Positions 1 to 10,039 of a stretch of 12,400 nucleotides of DNA are shown one piece after another. A model generated the notes under the pieces. It had not been told where the DNA came from and did not search any database. It saw only the letters and a program-made list of their open reading frames with translations. Within the stretch, counting starts at the first letter, position 1. Every line of letters begins with the position of its first letter. Made by a program: the position numbers and the translations under genes. The DNA is from CAYLJO01 sp964383905. Lineage in GTDB: Bacteria; Acidobacteriota; Blastocatellia; Pyrinomonadales; Pyrinomonadaceae. Location: contig CAYLJO010000186.1 in the NCBI GenBank assembly GCA_964383905.1, forward strand, positions 1-12,400. Reading direction: 5' to 3'.

Positions 1-2322
1 CAAGGCGTTTGGGACCAGACGTTCCGGTCTTACTACATTCGCCTGCAGCACGACTACACCATCTCGCCGACGTTGCTCAACCACCTCAACCTCGGCTGGA
101 ATCGCACAGACGTGCAGAACTTCAATTTCGGCAGGGGCGCCGGGCGCGCGACCGCGCTCGGTCTTCCCGTCGGTTCGACGCAAGACCTCGGTCAGCCGCT
201 GATCGGGTTTCCCGGTTATGGCGACCCGGTAACTTCGGTTGACCCGCGCGCTTATCAAGCGGGCGGGTCAACGTTCTTCGATAACCGGGTCGGCGATAAC
301 ACCCCGGAATTCACCGACATTGTGACCTACACGCGCGGGCGCCACACCTTAAAATTCGGCGGCGACGTGCGCCGTCAGCAGCTAAACGTCAATTTCCACT
401 TTGACATCGGCGGCAACTTCAACTTCCGCGCTAACCAAACTGCCAATACGAATGATTTCGGTCAAGGTTGGCCGATCGCCAGCATGCTCACCGGCCGCCC
501 CGAGTTTTCCTTCAACAGCTTGCAGACGGTTGCGCCGAGCTGGGAATACCTGTTCGCGGCCGGTTTTGTCCAGGATGACGTCAAAGTCACGCCGAAGCTG
601 ACGCTCAATCTCGGCGTTCGTTACGATTACGACCGCCCGCGTGATGAACGGCGAAATAGATACCGCGGGTTCTACACGGACGTGCCGAACCCGGCGGCGG
701 GCGGGCGCCTCGGAGCCATCGTCGGCGCGGCCGGTCAGGGCGGTCTCCCGGCAATCAATCGCGGACTCGTCAAACCCGACCGCAGCGACATCGGGCCCCG
801 CTTCGGCTTTGCCTACGCGTTCAATAGCAAGACGGTTGTGCGGGGCGGCTACGGACTCTACTACGCCCCGCTCTTCTACAACGCTAACGGTCAAGACGGA
901 CTGATCGGCTACGCTCCCGGTTCGCAGAACATCAACTTCGGGCTCGACGCTTTCATCACGTTGAGCAACTATCCTCATTTGCCGATCGCCGACCCGAATG
1001 GTCAATACGTCGGGGAACTTTCGCGAAACGACATTGACTTCTTCGACAAGAATTACAAGCTCGGTCGCACTGCGCAGTACGATTTCGGCATCCAGCGTGA
1101 GCTGCCCTACAACTTCGCCGTTTCCCTAAGCTACATCGGCAACAAAGGAACACGCTTGCGCTCCGGCTTTGTGGCGGTTAACTCCCTGCCGATTGAGGCG
1201 TTGAAGCTTGGCGACGCGTTGTTGAGAAAGAAATTGGTTGATGTAACGCCATCGGATCGTGCTTACGCAGCGAGCGTCGGATTCACGCTGCCGCCATCTG
1301 ATGACGTGTATCCCGGTTTTAATAATCAAGGGGGCAGCTCCCTTCTCGAAAGATCGGTCGCGCAGGCGCTCAGACCGTTCCCGCAGTACGGGCCGATCAA
1401 CAACCGTCTCGAGAGTCAGGGGCAGAGCTGGTACAACGCGCTCAAGGTTGAACTGCAGCGCCGCTTCACCAAGGGCGTTCAGTTCGGCGCCTCCTACACC
1501 TTCTCGAAGCTTATCACCAACGCGGCGGAGGACTTGTACGGCGGTTCGCCGCTGACCGGCGTATTACAAAACCCGGCTGATCGTCGGTCGTTGCGCTCAT
1601 TGTCGCCGAGCGACGTTAAGCATTCGTTGGTCGTCAATTACCTCGTTGAATTGCCGTTCGGTAAGGGTAAACGTTTCTTGAATCGTGGCGGTCTTGTGGA
1701 CCGTCTCGTCGGCGGCTTCCAGGTCAGTGGCATCCAGCGCTACCGCTCAGGCACGCCGCTGACCCCCATCATCACTGGCGGCCAGCGCGACTTCTTAGAC
1801 CTGATCGGCGTCGGCGGTAACCTGCGGCCTAATCTTACCGGGCAGCCGTTCTTCCTCGATCAATCGGCGCAAAATGCCTCCTACAACGCCAACGGAGGCG
1901 TCAGGTATCAAGTCCTCAATATTGGGGCGTTTTCACGTCCGACGGACTACAGAAATGCGCCAACATTTGCTGATCCGACTCCTACTGACCCAAACCACAG
2001 AACGCCTTTCCCGATTGGAAGTCCTGAGTATCGTGCCTTCTACGCCAATCCACTCGTGTTCATCGGCAGCGCTGCGCCGACCTACGACAACCTGCGCACA
2101 CTTCCGTTCTATGGCGAGGACTTAAGCATCCTCAAGAAGACGCGCATCTCCGAAACAACAGCTTTGGAACTACGCGCCGAGTTCTTCAACTTGTTCAATC
2201 GCGGTCGCTTCGCCGCACCTGGTACCAATCTTGATGATCCCGGCAACTTTGGTATTCAGAGCCGCTTCAGCGACATTTTCCAACCGCGCCGGATTCAACT
2301 CGGAGTGCGGTTCCTGTTCTGA
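1..2322 (+). CDS. Oar-like TonB-dependent outer-membrane receptor, 5'-truncated by the window edge
   Basis: The reading frame is open from base 1 and runs 773 codons to a TGA, so the start, signal peptide, likely N-terminal carboxypeptidase-regulatory-like domain and most of the plug lie outside the window. What remains is the beta-barrel. It shows alternating aromatic/hydrophobic strands, repeated Tyr/Phe-rich loops, phrases such as HTLKFGGDVRRQQ, FVQDDVKVTPKLTLNLGVRYDY and GPRFGFAYAF that mark TonB receptor barrels, and a C-terminal Phe after a final amphipathic strand (IQLGVRFLF), the usual outer-membrane insertion signal. SPSDVKHSLVVNYLVELPFG followed by a glycine-rich strand is typical of the large Oar-type receptors expanded in Acidobacteriota. 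By family it would import oligosaccharides or other bulky ligands using TonB energy. The downstream hydrolases suggest a glycan, which is inference. A hairpin terminator follows the stop, so downstream genes may have their own promoter. Confidence 0.93.
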   Translation, partial: QGVWDQTFRSYYIRLQHDYTISPTLLNHLNLGWNRTDVQNFNFGRGAGRATALGLPVGSTQDLGQPLIGFPGYGDPVTSVDPRAYQAGGSTFFDNRVGDNTPEFTDIVTYTRGRHTLKFGGDVRRQQLNVNFHFDIGGNFNFRANQTANTNDFGQGWPIASMLTGRPEFSFNSLQTVAPSWEYLFAAGFVQDDVKVTPKLTLNLGVRYDYDRPRDERRNRYRGFYTDVPNPAAGGRLGAIVGAAGQGGLPAINRGLVKPDRSDIGPRFGFAYAFNSKTVVRGGYGLYYAPLFYNANGQDGLIGYAPGSQNINFGLDAFITLSNYPHLPIADPNGQYVGELSRNDIDFFDKNYKLGRTAQYDFGIQRELPYNFAVSLSYIGNKGTRLRSGFVAVNSLPIEALKLGDALLRKKLVDVTPSDRAYAASVGFTLPPSDDVYPGFNNQGGSSLLERSVAQALRPFPQYGPINNRLESQGQSWYNALKVELQRRFTKGVQFGASYTFSKLITNAAEDLYGGSPLTGVLQNPADRRSLRSLSPSDVKHSLVVNYLVELPFGKGKRFLNRGGLVDRLVGGFQVSGIQRYRSGTPLTPIITGGQRDFLDLIGVGGNLRPNLTGQPFFLDQSAQNASYNANGGVRYQVLNIGAFSRPTDYRNAPTFADPTPTDPNHRTPFPIGSPEYRAFYANPLVFIGSAAPTYDNLRTLPFYGEDLSILKKTRISETTALELRAEFFNLFNRGRFAAPGTNLDDPGNFGIQSRFSDIFQPRRIQLGVRFLF

Positions 2323-2341
2323 CACAGCAACCTGGAAGTCG

Positions 2342-2388
2342 AGCGGCGCGGGGAAGGCTATCATTAAACTTCCCGCGCCGCTTGTTTT
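2342..2388 (+). terminator. Rho-independent terminator after the TonB receptor gene
   Basis: A GC-rich stem with arms at 2342-2356 and 2369-2382 (about 14 bp, with one bulged G) encloses a 12-nt loop and is followed by TGTTTT. It begins 20 nt after the receptor stop codon. The T tract is short and interrupted, so termination may be partial. Confidence 0.75.
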
Positions 2389-2416
2389 AGTAACCTTGAT
2401 ACTGCTTTAGCACTGA

Positions 2417-2430
2417 AATGATTTATCATT
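2417..2430. promoter_or_regulatory. Inverted repeat AATGAT-TT-ATCATT in an AT-rich leader
   Basis: A perfect 6-bp inverted repeat with a 2-nt spacer lies 8-21 nt before the TPR gene start, in the only clearly AT-rich patch between the receptor terminator and that gene. Its position would suit an operator for a dimeric regulator, for example the LacI-family protein encoded downstream, but the half-sites do not resemble the usual CG-centred LacI-family operators. An ATG inside it (2418) opens a seven-codon frame whose TGA overlaps the TPR start as ATGA. Neither function is demonstrated. Confidence 0.25.
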
Positions 2431-2437
2431 ACAAGTT

Positions 2438-4096
2438 ATGATTTTGGCCTGCCTGTCGCGCCGTAGCATTGGTTTATGTGCCGTCCTCGCGCTCACTTCC
2501 GCGACACGAGAACCCGGCGCAATATACCGAGCGCAAACCTCTCCTGCCGCAAGCCCGCAGCAGCGCGATAAGTCCAACGATAAATTGCTCGATGAAGGCG
2601 TCGCCGCCCTTGAGCGCGGCGACGCTTCAACCGCACGCGATTTTCTTGAGCGCGTGCTGGCGGCCGACCCGCGCAGTGCCGAAGCGCATACTTATCTCGG
2701 CGTGCTCGCCGACCGCGCCAATGATCTCAAAATGGCCGAACGCCACTTCGCCATTGCCGCCCGCCTCACGCCGCAGTCGGCGCGGGCGCGCAACAATTAC
2801 GGCGCAATTCTCCTTCGCTTAAATCGCACGCGGGAAGCCGCCGCCGAGTTTGAGGCGTCGTTGCGCCTCGACCCGAATCAAGCGAAGGCGCTCGTTAACC
2901 TTGCCGAGATTCGTTTCGACAGCAACACTCCTGAGGGCTTACGCGCCGCCGATGATCTCTTCCGGCGCGCCGACACACTCGCGCCGGACGTGGAGATCGC
3001 ACGGGCGCTGACCGTCATCGCACTGCGGCGTCACGACCGCGCACAAGCAGCCGGTTACTACCACGCCTATGCCACGCGCTTAGCCGGCGCGGACGCCACC
3101 GTTCCTCCTGCCACTGTGCGCTCCGAACTTGGTAGTGCGCTTTTGGAAGCCGGGTTGCTCCCAGAAGCGGAAGCAGAATTGAAGGCTGCGCTCGCTCTCG
3201 ATCCATCAAATGCGAATACGGTCGTGGGCCTGGCCCGCGTTTATCTCGCGCGCAAGGATATTCCTGCTGCCGGTCGCACACTCGAAGCGGCACTTGCGCG
3301 CAAAGTCGAAGCCGCGCCAATCTACGCTCTGCTTGCCGTGGTGTACCAAAAAAGCGGCCACATCGAGAACGCGATTCCAGCAATGAGGCTGGCCATTCAA
3401 CATGATCTGCAATCTGAAAAGTACCGTATTCAGTACGGCATCCTGCTCACCGATGCCAACGCACCTGCCGCCGCGGTGATCCGCATCAACGAAGCGTTGC
3501 AATCGTTTCCGAAGTCGGCTCGGCTGTGGCTGGCGCTCGGGTTGGCCAATTTGAAGATGAGCAAGAACAATGAAGCGGCCCAAGCCTTCACTCACGCCAT
3601 CGAACTGGATCCGGCGTTTGCACAGGCTTACGCCTACCTGGGGATGACGCGCGTCGCTGTCGGGCAGTATGATGAGGGGGCCAGGCTTTACGAGCAGGCG
3701 TTGCAAAGAAATCCGGGAATCGCCGTTGTCCACTACCTGCTTGCCGACGCACTCCTCAAAAAAACCGACGCTGATCTCGCGCGCATCGAGTCGCACCTCA
3801 AACAGTCGATCGGAATAGACGGAGCCTATGCTCCGGCACGGCTCGCTCTGGGTAAGCTCTACGCGCGGACGGAACATCTGCCGGAAGCCATAAGTGAATT
3901 TGAAAAAGTCATCGCGCTCGACCCGAATTTAGCTGAAGCGTATTACCAGATCGGTCGCGCCTTTAGTCGCCTCAGGCGCAAAGAGGAGGCGCAAACGGCG
4001 CTCGCCACCTTCAAGCGCTTGAGCGACTCACAAAAACAGCAGGAGCAAGACGAGCAGCGCGACATCGTGCGCCGCCTTGCCGACGTGCTTTTCTAA
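2438..4096 (+). CDS. Exported tetratricopeptide-repeat protein
   Basis: This 552-residue protein has a Sec-type N-terminus: Arg-Arg near residues 8-9, a hydrophobic stretch at about 11-21, then an Ala/Ser/Pro/Gln-rich linker to about 45. The rest is almost entirely degenerate 34-residue TPR units from about residue 48 to 531, with roughly a dozen copies. Clear ones end in LERVLAADPRSAEAH, SLRLDPNQAKA, ALALDPSNAN, AIELDPAFAQAY and VIALDPNLAEAY. A short charged, Gln/Glu-rich tail follows. TPR superhelices bind proteins or peptides and have no catalytic role. SusD-type glycan-binding proteins are also built on TPR-like helices, and the place of this gene after a TonB receptor and before glycan enzymes makes a periplasmic or outer-membrane accessory role plausible. 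That role is inference. There is no strong Shine-Dalgarno before the ATG. The next gene starts 21 bp downstream. Confidence 0.9.
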   Translation: MILACLSRRSIGLCAVLALTSATREPGAIYRAQTSPAASPQQRDKSNDKLLDEGVAALERGDASTARDFLERVLAADPRSAEAHTYLGVLADRANDLKMAERHFAIAARLTPQSARARNNYGAILLRLNRTREAAAEFEASLRLDPNQAKALVNLAEIRFDSNTPEGLRAADDLFRRADTLAPDVEIARALTVIALRRHDRAQAAGYYHAYATRLAGADATVPPATVRSELGSALLEAGLLPEAEAELKAALALDPSNANTVVGLARVYLARKDIPAAGRTLEAALARKVEAAPIYALLAVVYQKSGHIENAIPAMRLAIQHDLQSEKYRIQYGILLTDANAPAAAVIRINEALQSFPKSARLWLALGLANLKMSKNNEAAQAFTHAIELDPAFAQAYAYLGMTRVAVGQYDEGARLYEQALQRNPGIAVVHYLLADALLKKTDADLARIESHLKQSIGIDGAYAPARLALGKLYARTEHLPEAISEFEKVIALDPNLAEAYYQIGRAFSRLRRKEEAQTALATFKRLSDSQKQQEQDEQRDIVRRLADVLF

Positions 4097-4117
4097 AATC
4101 GCACGGGAGTTGAGTGT

Positions 4118-5583
4118 ATGAAGCCCCTTATCAAGTCAGACTACGTGCTTCTCATTGCCCCGCTCGCGGCGATTTTCTGTGCCGCGACAATCGGGACCGC
4201 ACAACAATCCGCCGCGCCTCAAAATCAGAGCGCCGCCCCCGCGCTTCAGCAATGGGGAGATACCTTCGACGGCAGCACGCTCGACTCATCGAAGTGGGAT
4301 AAATTCGCCATTGAAGGCAGCGCGGCCCAGGCTAAGGTCGAGAGCGGTCAACTCAAGCTTCGAGTCGAAAACAGCTCGCGCGCCGGCATCCGCAGTAAAC
4401 AGAGGTTTGATGGCGAACGCTTTCTCGTCGACGCGACCATCGATAAAGCGAACACACCCTCCGACCACGCCACGCTCGCCGTGGTTTTCGACGACGCGGG
4501 CAAAAACCGGATCGACTGGACGCTAACACCTGACGGGAAGCTGGAAGCCTATGACTACACCAAAGGCGAATCCGAGCGTCTCGACAGCCGTCCGGCGGGG
4601 GCGCCAGTCGGCAATCCGAAACTCGGCATCGCACGACGCGATAATGATTTCTACTTCACGCTCAACGACCAGGTCGTACTTCACCGCACCATCAACGGCG
4701 TCCCCTCTAGCTTCCGCTTGATGCTCTACGGCCCCGGCGCATCGGAAACCGCCTGGAGCGCGCCGCACGTCACCGTGCAGAAAGTCGCCTCGTCCGCCTC
4801 AACACCATCTGCGACCGCAGAAGCGGCAGGGGCCTCAAGCGCAGCTAACGCTGCCAACGTGTGGAGCGATGATTTCAACGGCAACAAGCTCGATGAATCA
4901 AAGTTAGAACAGTATACCTTCGAGGGTGGTGGCGGCCTCAAAGTCGAAGTCAAGAACGGACAGCTCAAGATGCGCGGTTCAGGTGAATCGCGCTCCGGCG
5001 TCCGCAGTAAAGAAACGTTTAACAGCAATGATTTTTATGTCGAAGCGGCGGTCGCCAGACCCAACACGCGCACACCGCAACCGGGGGAAACAGGATTCCC
5101 GCCGGGCTTCGCCATCCTCACCGTGCTTTTTAACGGCGGGGCAGACAAGCGTATCGAATGGATTTTGACGAGCGACGGGCAACTTCAAGCGTGGGCGACA
5201 ATCAACGACCGCCTCGAACGTCTCGACAACAACCAACTTGGCACACGCGAGANNNNNNNNNNNNNNNNNNNNNNNNNNNNNNNNNNNNNNNNNNNNNNNN
5301 NNNNNNNNNNNNNNNNNNNNNNNNNNNNNNNNNNNNNNNNNNNNNNNNNNNNACAATCAACGACCGCCTCGAACGTCTCGACAACAACCAACTTGGCACA
5401 CGCGAGAAGTCGCCAAGGCTCGGGATCGCGCGCCGCGGCGACCAAATCCGGTCCCTGATCAACCGTCAGGTCGGCTTGCAACGATCAGTTCCTTCGCTGC
5501 CGGTCAGTTTCAAAGTCATGCTCTACGGTTTCGGCTCAACGCAAAGCGATTGGGACAACGTGCTGGTCCAAACCACCAAATAG
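4118..5583 (+). CDS. Secreted protein with two tandem ConA/LamG-like beta-sandwich domains (interrupted by an assembly gap)
   Basis: The ATG has GGGAG eight nt upstream and starts a signal peptide (hydrophobic core around residues 9-26, then GTAQQ). Two homologous domains follow, at about residues 46-222 and 248-436, joined by a Ser/Ala/Thr linker. Matching segments are WGDTFDGSTLDSSKW / WSDDFNGNKLDESKL, GIRSKQRFDGERF / GVRSKETFNSNDF, RIDWTLTPDGKLEAY / RIEWILTSDGQLQAW and SFRLMLYG / SFKVMLYG. This is the all-beta concanavalin-A-like (LamG/DUF1080-style) fold. I see no GH16-type EXDXXE catalytic motif, so carbohydrate or matrix binding is more likely than catalysis. The frame is broken by 100 Ns. 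Collapsing the duplicated 55 bp on either side (joining 5252 to 5408) restores one continuous 436-residue frame, so the break is probably not biological. The gene sits 21 bp after the TPR gene. Confidence 0.82.
5198..5407 (+). repeat. Identical 55-bp direct repeat on both sides of the N gap (assembly overlap)
   Basis: Bases 5198-5252 and 5353-5407 are identical over 55 bp and abut the N run exactly on each side. They encode the same peptide segment (TINDRLERLDNNQLGTRE) in different frames of the scaffold. A match of exactly 55 bp that stops at the gap is what two overlapping contig ends would look like if joined with a fixed N spacer rather than merged. A real tandem duplication is unlikely. 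Confidence 0.95.
5253..5352. other. Scaffold gap of exactly 100 N
   Basis: The run is 100 undetermined bases, a conventional placeholder length rather than a measured gap size. Given the shared flanks, the true distance is probably minus 55 bp, meaning the contigs overlap. Confidence 0.99.
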
Positions 5584-5685
5584 TAATTGTCCCGCGCCAG
5601 ATCAAGGGAAAACTTAAGCGATGTTAAGCGGCCTCCCTCGTTGTGTCCGAAGATCGCCGCTTCCCCTCTTGAGACACGAATTGTG

Positions 5686-6783
5686 ATGAAAGTGGTTTTG
5701 TTTCAACTCATAAAATGGCTGTTGATCAGCACCGTCTTCTGCGCCACCGTGTTCACGGGGGGCGCGGCGCATGCTCAAAACGGCGATGATCATTCAATCA
5801 TCTGGGGCGCAACGGTTACCGTCAACGAGTCTCCGAACGGGGCAACCTACGGCCGGATGATTAAACTCGCGGACGGCACCTGGCTGGCGGTGACGACCAT
5901 TTTTTTGCCGGGCCTGACCAGCCGGCTTGAGTTCCTTTCAAGCACTGATGATTGCCGTCATTGGACATCAGTTTCAAAGCTCGCCGAGCCGAACCGAAAA
6001 CTGGATAACGGTCAGCTCGTTCAGTTGCGTGACGGCAGCATCCTGGTCGCGATGCGCTCGCTCATTGACGGCCAATCTTATCGCCTCGTCGTCAACCACA
6101 GCCCGGATCGCGCTCGCTCCTGGCGATACCTGAGCACGATTGATGCCAACGAAAGCCCGGGCGGGAGAAAGGACCGCGGATTGTGGGAGCCGCACCTGAG
6201 TGTGCTCTCTGACGGGCGGCTGGCGGTCATGTATGCCAATGAAAAGCATGCCGGCGAAACGCCCTCTTACAACCAGATGATTTCGCAAAGAGTGTCGAAC
6301 GATAACGGCGCGACGTGGGGCGAGGAGAGACGCGTTGTTGAAGAGCCGGGCGGCGGTAGCCTGCGGCCCGGAATGCCGGTCTGGACGCGAATGGCGAACG
6401 GCAGGTGGATCGTCGTCTATGAAATCGTTAACCGTAACGCGGACGTCAACTACAAAATTTCCGATGACGGCCTGACGTGGGCGCGAGGTCTCGGCTCGCG
6501 CATCAGTGAGCAACACTGCGGGCCCTACGTGCTTTCGCTCACCGATGGTCGCTTGCTTGTCACTTCCTGCCAGAACGAAGTATCGATCAGCGACAACTAC
6601 GGCCAGACGTGGCGGCGCGTTGACCCCTCGCCATGGACGTTCGGCTATAGCTTTTCATGGGCGAGTATTTACCAGATTTCAACTAACGAGATTGCAGTGA
6701 TGGCGGCGGTACCAGGGTCAAACGAAAAGCGCCGGGTCGTGCTGCGGTTCGGCACGCTCGTGCCGGCAACTCGGCGCGTCTGA
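5686..6783 (+). CDS. Secreted six-bladed Asp-box (BNR) propeller glycosidase, sialidase-like or GH93 exo-arabinanase-like
   Basis: I chose the ATG at 5686 because it opens a clean signal peptide (MKVVLFQLIKWLLISTVFCA, cleavage near AHA-QN at about residue 30) and gives 365 residues. A TTG at 5587 would put a non-signal-like extension in front. Five Asp-box motifs are visible, ending at Trp93, Trp146, Trp211, Trp265 and Trp309 (for example SNDNGATW and SDDGLTW), spaced as blades of a six-bladed propeller. Such proteins are usually annotated as exo-alpha-sialidases. However, WEP (Glu168) and the RPGMPVW...VVYE stretch (Glu246) resemble the GH93 exo-alpha-1,5-L-arabinanase layout, whose catalytic glutamates are about 70 residues apart as I recall. 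The neighbouring GH127 gene also favours an arabinose-containing substrate. Exact specificity is not settled. The next gene starts 15 bp after the stop. Confidence 0.85.
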   Translation: MKVVLFQLIKWLLISTVFCATVFTGGAAHAQNGDDHSIIWGATVTVNESPNGATYGRMIKLADGTWLAVTTIFLPGLTSRLEFLSSTDDCRHWTSVSKLAEPNRKLDNGQLVQLRDGSILVAMRSLIDGQSYRLVVNHSPDRARSWRYLSTIDANESPGGRKDRGLWEPHLSVLSDGRLAVMYANEKHAGETPSYNQMISQRVSNDNGATWGEERRVVEEPGGGSLRPGMPVWTRMANGRWIVVYEIVNRNADVNYKISDDGLTWARGLGSRISEQHCGPYVLSLTDGRLLVTSCQNEVSISDNYGQTWRRVDPSPWTFGYSFSWASIYQISTNEIAVMAAVPGSNEKRRVVLRFGTLVPATRRV

Positions 6784-6798
6784 CCACCGAGGCGGAGA

Positions 6799-8900
<2,102 letters not shown>

Positions 8901-8904
<4 letters not shown>

Positions 8905-9092
8905 CCTGTACCACTGATCACAAACTTAATCAAGCCATGCTTGCCGACAAAAGTAACATGAGCGCAACGACCGGCTTCAGCCCGCCTTTGCTCCTGCTCA
9001 TGACCACGCTGCTATGCGGCACCCTACAGTTATGCAGATCAAAGATGTCGCACGCGAAGCCGGCGTGTCCACAGCGACCGTTTCGCATGTGA
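8901..9092 (+). pseudogene. Possible short overlapping ORF or truncated signal-peptide relic
   Basis: This frame starts with ATGA overlapping the GH127 stop and runs 63 codons. It contains a signal-peptide-like stretch, SPPLLLLMTTLLCGTLQLC (about residues 28-46), with an in-frame ATG at 8958 that would place it right at an N-terminus. It then runs out of frame into the start of the LacI-type gene, overlapping it by 61 bp. It could be the relic of a secreted-protein gene truncated when the regulator gene came to lie here, a short leader, or chance. No Shine-Dalgarno is visible. Confidence 0.2.
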
Positions 9093-10039
9093 TCAATAAA
9101 ACCAGGTATGTGTCGGAGGAGACGCGCGAGCGGGTGTTGCGCGCCATCGAACGGCTTAACTATTACCCGAACGCGAACGCGCGCCGTCTCTCTTCGGGGC
9201 GCAGTTATACGCTGGGCTTGCTGATGTCCGACATCTCGAACCCTTTTTTCCCTGAACTGGTCAAGGGTTTTGAGACGGCCGCGTTCGAGCGTGGCTACGA
9301 TCTGATTCTGTCGAACACCAACTATGATGCCGAGCGCACCGCGCATTATGTACGGCGGATTATCGAAAGCAAGGTGGCGGGCGTGGCGCTCATGGTCTCA
9401 GAATTTGATCGCCCGCTTATTGTTGATCTGGTGCGGCGCCGCGTGTGCGTCGTCTTGCTCGACCATGGCGCGGTCGGTCAGTGCATGAGCAAGATCGAAG
9501 TTGATTATGCCGGGGGCATCGAACAGGCGATCCTGCATCTGCTTACGCTCGGCCATAATCAGATCGCTTACGTCGGTGGCCCGCCGTGGCTGCCGTCGGC
9601 GAGCAAAAGGCTTCAGGCCTTTTGCTCTTCTGCTGCCCGCCACCTGCCGGAGATGGGTCAGCCCGTACTCTATGAGGGTGACTTCGGGTTGGAGGGGGGA
9701 CGGCGCGCAGCGCGGGAGTTGCTTTCGACCGGCGCATCGCCGTCCGCCGTGGTTGTGGCCAACGACCTGATGGCGCTCGGCTTCGTACAGGAATGTCACT
9801 CCGCCGGCTTGCAAGTACCGCACGACATCTCGGTCGTAGGCTTCGATGATATTGCGTTTGCGGCACTCTCCGACCCGCCGTTGACGACTGTCTGCTTGCC
9901 GCGCACAGAACTGGGGCGGCAAGCGTTTAAGGCGCTGGTGGCTTGTATTGAACACCCTGAGCGACAGGGGATCGAAATTAAAGTACCGACATATCTCGTG
10001 GTCCGCGCCTCCACCGGGCCACATGGCAGTTTGAAATAG
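9032..10039 (+). CDS. LacI-family transcriptional regulator
   Basis: The product has the complete LacI/GalR layout. An N-terminal helix-turn-helix reads MQIKDVAREAGVSTATVSHV (recognition helix about residues 13-22), followed by the hinge helix NANARRLSSG (about 47-56). A periplasmic-binding-protein-like effector domain then includes SDISNPFFPELVKGFE, HNQIAYVGG, ANDLMALG and VVGFDDIAFAALSDPPLTTV, to 335 residues. I favour the ATG at 9032 because family members normally begin two to four residues before IKDVA. An ATG at 9014 adds six residues (MRHPTV) and cannot be excluded. Neither has a good Shine-Dalgarno. It is a cytoplasmic dimer or tetramer that normally represses sugar-catabolic genes until a sugar binds. 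Lying directly after the GH127 gene on the same strand, it probably controls this cluster. The effector (arabinose or an oligosaccharide) is inferred from context only. Confidence 0.93.
   Translation: MQIKDVAREAGVSTATVSHVINKTRYVSEETRERVLRAIERLNYYPNANARRLSSGRSYTLGLLMSDISNPFFPELVKGFETAAFERGYDLILSNTNYDAERTAHYVRRIIESKVAGVALMVSEFDRPLIVDLVRRRVCVVLLDHGAVGQCMSKIEVDYAGGIEQAILHLLTLGHNQIAYVGGPPWLPSASKRLQAFCSSAARHLPEMGQPVLYEGDFGLEGGRRAARELLSTGASPSAVVVANDLMALGFVQECHSAGLQVPHDISVVGFDDIAFAALSDPPLTTVCLPRTELGRQAFKALVACIEHPERQGIEIKVPTYLVVRASTGPHGSLK

Noticed and set aside
382..1005. 207-codon minus-strand ORF inside the receptor gene
   Set aside because: It lies wholly antisense to a strongly recognisable TonB receptor barrel. 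Its composition (Val/Arg/Glu-rich, no domain) is what a GC-rich antisense frame gives.
3206..3877. 223-codon minus-strand ORF inside the TPR gene
   Set aside because: It is antisense to clear TPR repeats and has no recognisable motif or ribosome-binding site.
5198..5407. Biological tandem duplication or attachment-site repeat around the gap
   Set aside because: The copies end exactly at the N run, and merging them restores the reading frame, which points to an assembly artefact.
5587..5685. Upstream TTG start giving a 398-residue propeller protein
   Set aside because: The extension is not signal-like and would bury the clear signal peptide that begins at ATG 5686.
5974..6516. 180-codon minus-strand ORF inside the propeller gene
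   Set aside because: It is antisense to the Asp-box repeats and has no independent support.
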